From Pegea sp. RAD2-039 (taxonomy: Eukaryota > Chordata > Thaliacea > Salpida > Salpidae): a stretch of DNA of 64,000 nucleotides. Under the pieces are notes generated by a model. It made no database searches, had not been told where the DNA came from, and saw only the letters and a list, made by a program, of their open reading frames with translations. Made by a program: the position numbers and the translations under genes. The stretch's first letter is position 1. The number at the start of each line of letters is the position of its first letter. Location of the stretch: positions 62,001-126,000 of the forward strand of contig JAQGEQ010000367.1 in assembly GCA_034620365.1 (NCBI GenBank). Reading direction: 5' to 3'. This document shows, piece by piece, positions 48,025 through 60,279 of the stretch.

Positions 48025-48886
48025 TTAAAATTGAGTTGGTATTAGAAAATTGTCATCAATTTTTTTCAGTTGATTAATTCCATCATCGATTTCTGTCATA
48101 ACTGGTTTTAAATGTGTCATGATGTCATTAAATTGTGATTCTATATCAGCACAGATCTCAGAATACCTCTCAATATGATCAAAGATGCAAACAGACGCTA
48201 GAGTTGATTGAGTCCTGGCCTCATTTGAGATGTTTTTGAAGATTGGGAGAAAACTATTCAGAGCAAATTGATTTGGAAGAAGTTTTGAGAAGATTTGTTG
48301 GATGTTTGGATGTTCATGGTGACGATTAATCCAATAATCGAATGTTTGATTGATTTGTGTGATTTGTGTTTCAAGACCTCGTAATTGATGGAGTATTTCT
48401 TGAGTCAAATCATTGAATTCAGTATTCATTTGATCTTTTAATTGAGCTCTTGGAGAAATCTGTAATTATTTAGATTTAGAATTAAATTTTAAACATTTTT
48501 TTTTACTTGGGTCTCTTCCATGCTTATGATGACTTTATCTGCTTCTTTTGAAATTTCCTTGTTAACTTTTAATATGGTTTCTTCTTTATCGACTTTTTTA
48601 AAATACATTCGAAGTATTATAATAATTCCACCAATAAAAACCACAGCAAAAATTAACTATAACAAAATGGCTTATTACAATTATGGCCCGGATATTTTAG
48701 ATATTATATCTATTATTTAATTAATTTAAGTATTCAAATATTCAAATTTAGTTTATATTTGTTTTATAATAACATAAAATATTCTTTTTTAATAACTAGA
48801 CTTGATACACTTTAAATTTAATGTAGTTTAAATATAAAACTGTAAAAAATACTTACAAATATTATTACTATCATATAAGTCTCCAT
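48025..48886 (-). CDS. Single-pass membrane protein with a helical tail (204 aa), family unknown
   Basis: Exons 48886-48857, 48656-48507 and 48459-48025, all phase 0, give 204 codons plus stop. A hydrophobic N-terminal segment (METYMIVIIF, LIFAVVFIGGIIIILRMYF) forms one membrane span with almost nothing before it. A charged helical region follows (KVDKEETILKVNKEISKEAD) and a long, mostly helical domain begins TEFNDLTQEILHQLRGLETQ. There is a single cysteine pair region (VCIF, EICADIE). The 3' end converges on paralogue B: the two stop codons are only about 70 bases apart. No family is recognised. The topology could be a signal-anchor protein. Confidence 0.72.
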
Positions 48887-49967
48887 GTTTCACCAATTTT
48901 AAATTCACTGATAATTAACTTTTTAACTTTAAGTTGTAACTATAAAAAGATTTCATAAATATTAAAAATTTTTTAATTTTTAACTTTTATTTTATTTAAT
49001 ATTCAAATTATAATATTACAAAATAATATAATATTGAGAAAATTTTTAACTTTGACTAACAACTTTCTATTTGGTTTTCAAAGGTTGATTTAAAATTTTT
49101 TTACACAATTTTTTCAAACTGATTTCATAATCTATTAAAAGCTTAAATATTATTAACAATATTTTAATACTTACATTAGGTAAAATATAAAGTTATAATA
49201 AAATTACATTGATAGAAAGTGACTATACTTAGAGTAAAGAAAAGAATTATTAAAAAGCTTTTTTGTCTTATATTAATAGATTTAATTTCTGTGAAATAAA
49301 GATGATTCAATTTTTTATAAGTCTTTAAGAATTCCTTTCAATAATTTCATCTTTTTAAATTGTAAATTCACCTTAAAAAAAGCTACACTAAATATTATCT
49401 TTTTCGATAAAAATTGTTTTATTTTAAATTAACAAAAAATGTTTTAATTACATTTATTACACCTTAATATAATTTTAACTTTTTAAATCTAAAACCTAAT
49501 AGCAGTATTAACAAAATTTTAGAAAAATTTAAATATTGTAAAATAATAATATAAACTAAATAAAAAATATATATTCATACCCTTTATAAACCTTATAAAT
49601 TATCATTGTATGTATCCTATATAAACTATTATATTATTATATATCCTTTTATATCAGTACAAAATTTTATAAAACATTTTTTATTTTATTGAAACTAGAT
49701 TGTTATTTGAATTAAAATAAAAAACCTGAAAAAATACACATTAAAAAATTAATAAAAACTGTATAAACTATAAATAAAAAAGAAATAAACTTAAGTTTTT
49801 ATACTGATCTTATTGTTTTAATCAAATAACAAAGAATTTATATCAAATTTTTGTGTAAACGAAACTTATTACATAATAAGTAAATCAAAATATATATCTG
49901 TAGTAAATGTAATTGATACTAACAACTTTAAAAATATTAAAATTATCATTTTCGTGGAATGGCTGAA
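48887..49967. other. AT-rich, nothing recognised
   Basis: Upstream of the 204-residue membrane protein gene. No TATA-like signal stands out from the AT-rich background. Confidence 0.5.

Positions 49968-50041
<74 letters not shown>
49968..50041 (+). tRNA. tRNA-Asn (GTT)
   Basis: Identical over all 74 bases to the intronic tRNA-Asn at 43541-43614, in the opposite orientation. A run of eight T follows the discriminator G as terminator. Confidence 0.97.
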
Positions 50042-50405
50042 TTTTTTTTGCAATTTGACTAAATGCTTTTTGATAGAAATATTTAACAAATTTATAAACT
50101 AGATAAAGAACATTTTTACTAACAATTTAACCAAAATTTAAAATAGATATAAAAAAAACATTGAACAAAAAAGTAGTTGATTTTTTTAATGATAGAAATT
50201 ACTATAACTGCTCTTTTGAAAAATTTATACAAGATGCTAGCAAAATTTTCTGCTAATTTTTATATAAACAATTGCTTTAAATCGAGTCGTTGTATTTTCT
50301 TTTAAAATTTCAAAATATTTTTCACTTCAGTTATAAGGTACAAATTAAAAAACTTTATACTAGTAAAAATAATAATAAATATACATGTTATCAAGCGATT
50401 ATCAA

Positions 50406-50476
50406 GCATTGGTGGTTCAGTGGTAGAATTCTCGCCTGCCACGCGGGAGGCCCGGGTTCGATTCCCGGCCAATGCA
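50406..50476 (+). tRNA. tRNA-Gly (GCC)
   Basis: Identical over 71 bases to the tRNA-Gly at 22365, including a few flanking 5' bases (TATCAAGCATT here, ATAACAAGCATT there). A T run follows. Confidence 0.97.
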
Positions 50477-52882
50477 ATTTTTTTTAAATTATCAAAATTT
50501 TACTTTCAGTTTTATCTTTATTAATTTTGTTTACTATTCAGAAACAAAATAATTTTTCTTATCAAAAAGTTTGAGAAATAGTTTTCATAACATCAAGTTA
50601 TTTATTCTTATAAAAAAACAAAAATTTAACAAAAACTCATTTTAGAGTTTGATTAAATCAAATTTCAGATCTTTAAAATCTGTCTAGAGATTACAAACAA
50701 TTTGAATCTGTTTTGACCAGAAGATCGTTTTACAAATTTCTTAAAACTTTAAGAACTTAATTTTTAGATATCTTTATAAAATATTATATAATTAAAATAA
50801 AATAGTTTTATGATATAATTAATCTTAATGGTAATTTATAAGAATTCAAATTTAACTTAAGTGTCAATTAAAAACTCTTTGAAGTGTTTTAAAGATCTAT
50901 TTTTTTAAACAACTTAATAGATAATATTTACCAACCATATTTCTAATTCACAGGTTTAAAAATATGACAGAATTTTCTCGTAAGAACATCTTGTAAATTA
51001 GGTGTTTAGCACTTTAAATAGCCAAGAATAAATGTTTCAAATATTTTTATATTAATATTTACTTTCAATAAGCTAAAAAGCTTTTTACAAATTATACATT
51101 TAATCAAAGAATCTTCAATTATCTTTTGATTAATCTTTTTAATCCACATTCTTTTTAAGTTCAGAACAAACATTTAAATAAAAGTTCTAAAAATAAAAAA
51201 TTTGTGAATTTAATAAATAAAAAGCAAATTTATCTATTTATTGGCAAACTTTTTTTTTTATGAAAAATTTCCATCAAAGTTTAGTGTTAAATATTTTCAA
51301 AGATTTTTATTTGATGACAAACTTTTATTTTGACAGATTTATCAGTATTAAAAATTAAAATTAAAAGTAAATATTATTTTAAAAAGTTTTTTATTTTTAC
51401 TTTTTAGTATTTTAAATCTGTTTATAACAATATTTTGTTTTAGAATCTTTAATCTATCAAACTAAGAAAAGTTTTAATGAAATGTAAGACAGATAAGGTA
51501 AAAGTAAATAAAAAAGTTTTTGAACTTTACAACTTGGTTTAGTAAAAAGTTTAAATTTAAATAACAAATTGTCCTTCTTGTACAATTTTGTAAAACAAAA
51601 ATGTGTGTTTAGCGAGTAAAAGTAACTTTCTTTATTGAGAAATTAGCATGTGACAAATTCGTTTGTATAACATAACCGTAAGCTAAAACTAAAATGTATA
51701 TTTAATTTAATTCTTTTTTACCAAAAAAATATGAAATAATAATTTTCGTATCTACTAACTACTTCTTAATAAAAATTTATCGTTCTCTCTCTATTGTTTT
51801 TCGTTTTTGTTTTAAGTCAATTAAACATAAATTTGATTACATTTTATTTACATCAATTAAACTATCTTGAAGCTGGTTATGTGATAAATAATAAAAGTTA
51901 TTTTCTTTATAAGGAAAAACTGATATTTTTATGATAAATTTGGTTTTAGTATAATATATGTTTTTATTATATGAAATACACATTCAACTAATTGTAAAAG
52001 AAAATTGATTAAAAAACAAACGATAGGAAATAAAGAAAAAAATGTTTTGCTTTCGATTTTAATAATTAATTTTTTGATTTGATGTGAATCTGTTGTAAGC
52101 TTACAAAAGTTTAAGTAGTCAATAAGAAATTACCAAATATAGAATTAAATTAACAAAAAACTCGTTTTTTTCTTATTCGAAAATTTAATTAAAGATTTTT
52201 TAAATACACTTTATTTAGTTCTTTTAAAACTTAAGATATAAATAAACAATTCTAAAGTTATATTTTTTGAAAAATGTTTTCAAAATTGTTTGTTATTGTT
52301 TAAACGTTAAGTAAGTTAGAAACTAAATCTAAAAATCAATAAAATTAAAATATAATTTAATAAAAAGAGTTTAGTTTAGATTATTATATGAAATCAAAAC
52401 TGTTAAACTATTTATCATTCAAATTATTCAATCTTATAAAAAACTTCAGACCTGATTATACTAAACAGTAATTTGGTATTTTTCTAAAATTAATTTCTAA
52501 TTTGGAAACAAACAGCAAGAAACTTATTCTTGTAATTTACATAGAAATTAAAACTTTCTGTTTTGAAGTAACCATTCAGTAACTACTTGATGAAGGAATT
52601 TATTTGAATAAAAATCAGTTATTAGATGAATTATTTGTTTTCATAGATAATCTCAATTTTTTATATATTTATGATTTTTCAAAAGGAGTCAATTATAGTT
52701 CCAAATAAGACAGAGAAGTATATTCAGATCTAATTTTGAATTGTAATGCTTAATCAACTAACAAAAGAAGACAAGTTAATTTTTGATTAACAAACTAAAC
52801 TTGTTACCACTTGTCTCTTAGCAAATTAATTGTCGTTGTCAAAGACTGTTAGCATTTAAAGCTAAAGTTAGAATCTCGTAAA

Positions 52883-52990
52883 CAGTTCGTCACTGTAATC
52901 AGTATCGCTCTGGCATTTTCTATGACGAAACCTCTGCGTAGCTGTATCATTTGTTCTGTCCCGTAGCACACTCACACTTTCTGTCCTGGC
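52883..52990. other. GC-richer island with a 7-bp inverted repeat
   Basis: TTCGTCA (52886) and TGACGAA (52923) can pair across a 30-base loop, and the outer bases CAG/CTG extend the stem. Two minus-strand frames are open for about 40 codons (one contains TATQRFRHRKCQSDTDYSDE). It could be a small structured RNA, an isolated exon or an old element; nothing decides. Confidence 0.3.
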
Positions 52991-55710
52991 TTTGACCACT
53001 TAAGAGGAAACTGGCCTTACTTACTTTGATTTTAAATTTCTACTAAACTCAGAATTATTCGACAAAAAAATATTTAAAAATAGGGTTAGATAAAACCAAA
53101 TTAATAAATTAGTTTTATTTTCTGAGTTACTTTTACAAAATGTTTTTACTTTTTGTCTCCCACACCTTTTAAAATATTTTTATTTAATTTTAATTATATA
53201 AAATAATTAAACAAAATTATTATAAAATCACATAGTAAATTATTTTGGTGAAATTATTCACTGAAAATAAAAAGTAGTTAAATTTTAAAACTAAAACTAA
53301 TGTGTTTTGAAAAGGTAAAAGTTAAGAAAATTACAGTTTAGAACTTTTACAAAGATGCACTTGAAAAATATTCTACATAATTAATGAACATTATCTATAA
53401 GTTGTAATTTGATTCACTGAATATTATTTGTGAAAATAACCAGCTAACTAGGCTCAGTTTATATTTTGATTAATACTAACAAGCAATTTGAATTTTTAAA
53501 ATCTATAAAAAGAAAAGTTTTTAATCATAAAAATATCTGAATAAAAAATTATAATAATGACCATCAGTCAGTTATTTTTGATTGAAAGTGAAATTAGCAG
53601 AAAAATAATATTCTTAGAGGAATGAAGAATATTTTAAAGTGAATAGCTACTTGAGGAAATAAGAATTTTCATAATAAAAGATTAAATTTAAAAATCTAAA
53701 TTAAAAGTCAAGAAGCTTTTGAAAATGTTGAAGAATGAGAATTAATCAGTTTTAAACAAGAGATACTAAATTTATGATATTTGTATAAAAAGCTGATTAA
53801 CTTTTCTACTATTATTTCAGGCTGATTATTCATATGTTTCTTACAAACTATTTATTTTGTTCTTTCGTACAAACTGTTTACTTTATAATTCTTAAAAGTT
53901 AAATTCCAAAGTTGAAAATTATTTTAATTATTTTCCTGAATAAAATAATCAGTGTACAGATAAGAGGTTAGCAATCAAACATTTAATGTAATTATCTCAT
54001 TCGCCTTTAGTCAATATTTATCTGAAATTACAAACAACAAAAAGTTAATCTAATTATAAAAATATCTCAAAGAAACGTTTTATTAAACTTACATTTATAT
54101 TTATTTCTAACAAGTAATAATGATATTAATGATAATAATAATATTTATTTTTATTTCAATATGATGTTTATTAGAAAAGTTTTTTAGTAGCATAAATTTC
54201 GCATTTTCATGTTTTAAATTGATTTTTGTTTAATTTGTAGATTACCATAAAAATTTTTCACTCTTAACAGTATTTCTAACCATGTTTATTTGTAGGTTTT
54301 TGTCACTGACATTTAACTAGACATTTAACTAAATGTATGATATTTGTACTGAATAGATTTTTCAAAGTTTCACATTGAAACAATTGAAATTTTAATGTTA
54401 ATTTTGAAAGATTACAACAAATGCTTAATAAGTATAAAATACTCAATATATCGTTATAAGTAGAGTTTGGTTCTAATTTGTAAATCTAACTTCTTTGCTA
54501 GATAAACGACTCAAACTTAAGCTGAATTCTAGTTACGTTTTTAAATAAAGTTATTTAAGTTTGGGACCAATCTTTTTTATTAAATTAAAAAAACAGTTTT
54601 AATTTAAACATTTTTGAAGTATCTGTATTTCCATTAATAGAATTATGCAATATTCATAAATAAATATAGAAAATAACAGAAAAATCAATTTTAAAAACTT
54701 ACTGTTTGCTTGAATTTGAAAAAATCTTATAGTTACAATTCTAATCAATTCTATAAATCATTTTGAATCTCAAATTTTTATCTTATTTTAAATTAATGTT
54801 ATAATTTAATCAAAAACGTAATACGTTCAAAAACTTTATTTTTAAAGTAATTATTTAAAGATCAAAAATTAAAGATATAGATTGAATATTATTTTTAATA
54901 TTTTATCATTATTTATTATTTATTTTGTAAAATATCAAAATATCTCATAAAATTGAAAGCTAATGGATATTTAAATTAGGAAAATAGATTTTTTTTACAA
55001 AAATGACAGGAAAATCAATTTTTCAAACTTACTGATTGCTTGAATTGAGTTTACGAAGTTACCGGAACTCAAATGTAAAACAAATATTTGATAGTTTAAG
55101 GCTTAACCACACATCTTGAGTTTTTGGATGTTTGTTCTTTAAAAGTCGGAAGAATAAACAAAAAAGTTACCTTAACTAACTTGTGGTGTCCACTAGGTTT
55201 CGGTAAAACAATTATTTGCTGTTAAGGCTTTAAAACGTCATAATACTGATAATATATAAGCGCCTTCATGTCATATTTTAATAGTCAGGTTAAACTGTTG
55301 TAGTCTTATTGTTGTTGCTCATTCAGTTGTTGTTGTTGATTTCAATACAAATTCTAAATTTAAGAATTTAAAAAATGTTGTTTTTGACAATTTGAAATCA
55401 GTTAGAAACAAATTTCTTTAAAAGAGGTTTACTAAGAAAAAAAAAAGATATATTTAGTAGCAAGTTATCAAAAGGAGAAATTCGAAATATTTAGTAACTA
55501 AATAGAAAACATTTATATAAGTTCAATTTATTTCCAAATTTAATGCACAAACGTAAAACTAAGTTTCTATTTTCATAAGAATTAAATCTTTCTTCTAGTT
55601 TCAGAATTTTATATAAATGCTAAATTGTCTTCTGTTAACTTCATAATTAAACTGATAATTTTTATTATTTATTATAACTATGATAAAGTCAAGTCAAGTA
55701 ATTTTTCTTA

Positions 55711-55862
55711 TTTTTGGATAATCAATAATTTAATCTCTCCTTAATTTCCTAAATAAAAGTTTACTTTTAAACAATTTTATTAGTATTTATTCTGACATTT
55801 ATTTGAAATGATATTTTTGTTTTTAGAAACTGAAATCCTAAATAATCTAACAAACATGTTGG
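55711..55862. repeat. Copy 1 of a local duplication
   Basis: TTTTTGGATAATCAATAATT and TAATCTCTC, then TATTCTGACATTTATTT, GTTTTTAGAAACTGAAATC and ACATGTTG, recur in the same order at 62318-62470. The spacer between the blocks differs. It lies about 300 bases upstream of the membrane-protein gene, so it may be part of its 5' region. Confidence 0.65.
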
Positions 55863-56164
55863 AGCTATTTGAAGGAAATTGTTTTATTGTAAAATCATTC
55901 ATAAAATTAGATTACTTCTAATTTTATTTTAGTTAAATCGATAAAACCGTTGACATTGTTAGAAGTTTAAAATCTGTAGATGCTCAATATTAGTTTCTTT
56001 GTAATTCAAATTGTATAAAAAAGAGTTTTTAAGTAAAATGTGTTAAAAAACTGAATTGATAAACATTTTAATAAAAGCCAAATTCATTTTTAATGAGATA
56101 TTTACATTTTATATCTTTAGCATATAATTCTTTAATCTTTTGTTAAAATTTGTTAAACTTAAAA

Positions 56165-57739
56165 ATGAAAGTTTTTTTACTTGGATTTCTTTTGTCAATA
56201 ATTTCAACTTGTGTTTTAGCTGATGTTGGACTGTGAGTAAAAGATACTTTCTTATTTTTAGACAATAATTAAATTAAATTATCTCATTTATAGACCTACT
56301 AAGGAAGAATTAGAGATTGAAAAAAAAGAAATTGAAAAATTCAAGAAGTTTTACCATTATATTTACTTTGTTAGTATATTTAATATTAAATAGTTTCAGT
56401 TCAATAAAAAAATTACTTTAAAAGTGAAAAAATATTCACAAAAAATATTACTTTGAATAGTTTAATAAGTTTATGATATATATTATAAATAGTTTACACA
56501 TAAAAAGTGAATGATTTCATTATAGTTCAGCTGAGAACAAAGTTTTATGTTTTTTGCTATAAGATGAAAATAGTATGAATCATTAAAAGTTATCTTTTTT
56601 ATAAAAGAGCTCTCTAGAAAAGGATTTGGAATGTAAAACTGCATCATCTATGACACAATTTTATGACATGGCAACTGATCAATGTTTATCTTGTGAAGAA
56701 AACAAAGATATTTCTTACACTTTCTGTACAGGTAAATACTAAAAAATACAATATTTAAACTTTAAAGCTGTATTTTGAGGAATTTTTTTAATAGCTTGAT
56801 AATGGTTTTTTTATTTTTTAGTACAAGATCAAATCAATAATATTAAAATTGAAATGAAACAAATACATGGGATTATTAGAAAACATAACTATGAATTAAA
56901 CGAAAGAGTTACTCATGAAAATGAAAATCTTTTAAATAAATATAAGGTAAAGTAACTTAAAGTAGATTACTAAAATAATCATTATTGATTTTATTTAAAG
57001 AATATAAAATAATAAAACCTTGAAATTTAAATTTATTTAATTATATAATGGTTTAATTCATTAAAATTTGTTTTGTATTTTAGCTGATTACTTTTACTTG
57101 ATTTTAAACAAAGAAGTTAATAGTAAATTGATTATAGCAATTTAATTTTTACTAGAACTGTTAATTTAAAGAGATTTAGAAATATTTATAAAATTTTTTT
57201 AAGAAATTTTAACAAAATTTTTTATAAATGCTTTGATGGGAATTATTTTTTAAAGACTCTTTTTATTTCTATGGTAATCTTGATTTTGATAATTTTGATT
57301 GTTGTTACTGGAATTGGATTCATTCTCTATAAAAGTAAGACAAAAAAATATTGGTAATTGACAAGATTTCATAAAAACTAAATATAGATTTCTTAATATA
57401 AACCAAATGAATTTATAATTTTGTTGAACTAAAATAGTTTTTAATATTATCTTTTATAAGGTTTAATTAAGATTTAAAGATAAAAAAGAGCAAATAAACA
57501 AACTTGCTATAAAAACGATCAAAATTAACTTTAAAATAAAACTGTCTATCTACAACCTCAACAAATTGACAGAAATGAAAATAATAAATCAAATAACATC
57601 AACATGCTACAAAGAAAATACAGATGACTCAAGCTCAAAGGATTCTCTCAGTTATCAAACTGAACAATTACAAAAGTCATCAAAATACTCATCTAAGGAA
57701 GATGACATTTACAATTATCAACAAAGAGGTAGATTTTAA
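56165..57739 (+). CDS. Type I membrane protein with a small Cys-rich ectodomain (212 aa)
   Basis: Six exons: 56165-56232, 56294-56369, 56608-56731, 56822-56946, 57256-57334 and 57573-57739. The phases (2, 0, 1, 0, 1) add to 212 codons plus stop. Signal peptide MKVFLLGFLLSIISTCVLA; charged helix EELEIEKKEIEKFKKF; a four-cysteine block ECKTASSMTQFYDMATDQC then LSCEENKDISYTFC; a coiled-coil-like stalk; a membrane span MVILILIILIVVTGIGFI; and a Ser-rich cytoplasmic tail (NTDDSSSKDSLSYQTEQ). FYD....C..C resembles part of a TNF-receptor cysteine repeat, but this is only a resemblance. The likely role is a cell-surface receptor or adaptor. An old LINE tail lies downstream and may supply AATAAA. Confidence 0.75.
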
Positions 57740-58284
57740 TATTACATAAATTTGTTATCAAGACTTCTAAGTTTCTTTTTATTTTAAAAAGTAAACAAAC
57801 CAACCAATAATTATCGACTTTTAATACCAGGTAATTTTTTAAAAACAATCGTAGAAAACCGCCATAAACTGAATTATATTTCAGTGCAATCCTTTTTTTA
57901 ATCATCTATTTGCTATCAGTATAAATAAAATATACTTTTTAATTGGTTATTATATTTTTAAGGAAATTTATTTTATTATTTTTCAGGTCTTTAAGCTGCC
58001 AGCTCAGAATTTATCAGACAATGTCTGCACTATTCTCTAGTCATCCAGCTACTAATTCCTTAAAGTAATATTTCGTCATGCAAAAAATTCTTCAATCAAA
58101 AATTCATCTCATCCCTACCGTATGATCTTAAATCGCACAATATCAATGCAAGATCTTTCTTACTACTTAAGTTGAAGTTAAATCATGTTAATATTACTAC
58201 AATTGTTGTTTTTACACTTTGCTCCAAATTTCTTACTTTTTTATGCTTATTTTTTTTTCGAATTACTTTTTTTGAAAATTGTTT

Positions 58285-58425
58285 GGTGACATTGTCACGT
58301 GGTACATCCTCGTTTCATTTTGTTGATTTTTTACTTTTATATAATATCGTTTCTAAGAATGTGTAATAGCAAGAGCTTTTTAATCACTCTCAAATGAGTT
58401 TATTGTAATAAATTAAAAACTAAAG
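58285..58425 (+). mobile_element. Old LINE 3'-end relic
   Basis: A diverged match to the shared LINE 3' end: CACGTGGTACATCC, AAGAATGTGTAATAGCAAGAG and the terminus TTATTGTAATAAATT. The hairpin is largely lost. The element may begin earlier (about 57990), where I cannot align it. Confidence 0.6.
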
Positions 58426-58429
58426 ATTT

Positions 58430-59220
58430 TTGGAGAATTTTTTAAATCTTTATACCAGAAAATATTAATTAGAAAGAAGTGTAGCCAAAAATGAATTTGT
58501 TGCTAAAACTAATTAAGTTAAATAAATTGTATTTTTTTTGCTGCTACAAAAATTCTTCTATTTACAATAGTTAATAATGCCAAGCAAAAAGTTAAAAGAA
58601 ATAATTTTGAACAAATTATCAAAGCTTGATAACAACTTACCAAAAACTGTTGTTATTATTTTAATATTAATTAAACTTTCATCCAAAGAAATACTTTAAG
58701 TCAAAAATCTTCTAATTATTTTTGAAGTCAAAATTAAACTATCGTCTATTTGTATAATCTTTATTAAAAATTATTTTTTAAAAGTTTAGGAACTTCACAA
58801 GAAGAGTTTCTTGTTGATATTACATTTTATGCTTCTGTTCTGACAACTAACTTAAAAACAAAAGGAAGTAGAAATTTCTCATTTAAAAAAAAATCTATTT
58901 TAGAGTTTTGCAAACATTAAAAGGATTTCTTGTTGAAAAAAAAAGCTTTATAATTTATTTATAAAATAAATTTGCAAAATATAATATCAATTTACATTTA
59001 TTCTGCATATGGCATTCAACTAATAAATATTTTGGTAGTAAAAAGATAATAAAGACAAATTTTATTTGAGATATTTAATTTCATTTGAACATTTTACTTT
59101 CGAAATACAACATTTGAAATAAATCGAAAGCTAAAGGTTTAAAGAGAAAATAAAAGTTTCACTTTTCAAGGTTATCAAACCAATACTTTTATTCTAATCA
59201 TACATTTTATCTTCTTGACC
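58430..59220. other. AT-rich, nothing recognised
   Basis: No gene or repeat supported between the LINE relic and the LRR gene. Confidence 0.5.
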
Positions 59221-59226
59221 TTTATT
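59221..59226 (-). terminator. LRR gene polyadenylation signal
   Basis: AATAAA on the minus strand, 21 bases past the LRR stop codon. Confidence 0.6.
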
Positions 59227-59247
59227 TAACTTCATCCAGAATACAAA

Positions 59248-60246
59248 CTATTCATTTAAACAATAAACAATCAAACTGATAAACACATACAAAATAATAG
59301 ACGAGAATAGTACAAGAAAACTTGTGATAAAAACTGATTCAAAGTCTTGTTGAGGGATATCTTTTGTGGTAAAGTCATCAGTTATATTATTAGTTGTTAT
59401 TAAAAAAGATTTACAAGTATAACAACCAATATCATAAACAAACAAAACTTGTTTGTTAGATGTTACTCTTTTATAGTCATCAATAAACTTTTTTGTACAG
59501 TTTAAATTATTTTTTCGAATATCTAAAGTTATTACAGAATTCATAACAAACATCAATAAATCAATATTCACTATTTTGTTGTTGAAAAGATCAAGTCTTT
59601 TTAGATTTGGTGGAAGTTGATGAATTATTTTTAAATGGTTATTGTTCAACAACAGAGTTTTCAAAACTGCAAAGTGTTGTAAAGAATTATTTCCAGAAAA
59701 AAATGTTTCAATTTCATTATTAGACAAATCTAAAATCTCAATACAAGTAGGAAACGAAAATAAAGAAATATTTTTCAACAAATTTCCTGATAAATCAATT
59801 ATCTTTAGTTGTTGAAAGTCTGAAAAATCTGAGTCTTCATTCAGAGCAGTAAGTTTGTTGTTCCTTGCTGAAAATAATTGAAGATTCTTCGGAAGATTTT
59901 TACTTGTTGTATTGATTGATTCAATCTTGTTGTCATCTAATATCAGCTTAATTAGATTTTTTGAATCCAAACGTGAAAATTGAACCATTGAAAGCCAGTT
60001 GTTGGTAAATTTCAGATGTTGTAGTTGATTATATTGTTGGTTGATATTTATACTGTTTAAACTGTTATTCGACAAAACAAGAGATGTTACACGAGCACTT
60101 TTACGAATGAAAGGAAGTCGAGTCAATGTTATATTAGTACAAGAAACATAACTAACTAGACATTCACAACCAGAAGGTCTTGAACACTCTTCACTTTTTA
60201 TAAGTCTTATGCTTATTAAAATCAAAATCAAAATTACAACCTTCAT
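59248..60246 (-). CDS. Leucine-rich-repeat type I membrane protein (332 aa)
   Basis: A single coding exon. I place the start at the ATG at 60246, which gives a clean signal peptide (MKVVILILILISIRLIKS). The open frame extends upstream without an ATG, and an acceptor (ATCTTTCAG) at about 60265 suggests a 5' untranslated exon. An N-terminal cap with four cysteines (CSRPSGCECLVSYVSC) precedes about eight LRRs of the form L..L.L..N.L..I (for example LKIIDLSGNLLKNISLF, IEILDLSNNEIETF, LKRLDLFNNKIVNIDLL). A short cysteine-containing C-cap (NLNCTKKF, DIGCYTC) and a membrane span (SVFITSFLVLFSSIILYVFI) follow, with almost no cytoplasmic tail (CLNE). It is a probable cell-surface recognition or adhesion protein that would need a partner to signal. 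Many N-glycosylation sequons. Confidence 0.88.
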   Translation of the reverse strand: MKVVILILILISIRLIKSEECSRPSGCECLVSYVSCTNITLTRLPFIRKSARVTSLVLSNNSLNSININQQYNQLQHLKFTNNWLSMVQFSRLDSKNLIKLILDDNKIESINTTSKNLPKNLQLFSARNNKLTALNEDSDFSDFQQLKIIDLSGNLLKNISLFSFPTCIEILDLSNNEIETFFSGNNSLQHFAVLKTLLLNNNHLKIIHQLPPNLKRLDLFNNKIVNIDLLMFVMNSVITLDIRKNNLNCTKKFIDDYKRVTSNKQVLFVYDIGCYTCKSFLITTNNITDDFTTKDIPQQDFESVFITSFLVLFSSIILYVFISLIVYCLNE

Positions 60247-60279
60247 TTTAAACTTTAGCTTTTTCTGAAAGATATCCAA

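Larger units (their letters stand above)
50477..56164. other. Gene-poor region
   Basis: I support no protein or RNA gene over 5.7 kb. Points of interest, listed separately, are the GC-richer island at 52.88-52.99 kb, a pair of near-identical donor-like segments (54.67 and 54.99 kb) and a segment at 55.71-55.86 kb duplicated at 62.3 kb. A TATA-like AATATATAAGCGCC near 55250 may mark the promoter of the gene at 56.2 kb. Confidence 0.45.

Noticed and set aside
50290-50487. 65-codon ORF
   Set aside because: It runs through the tRNA-Gly gene; its end is the translated tRNA.
52883-52990. Spliceosomal snRNA (U1, U2, U4, U5 or U6)
   Set aside because: Compared by memory with conserved core motifs of each; none present.
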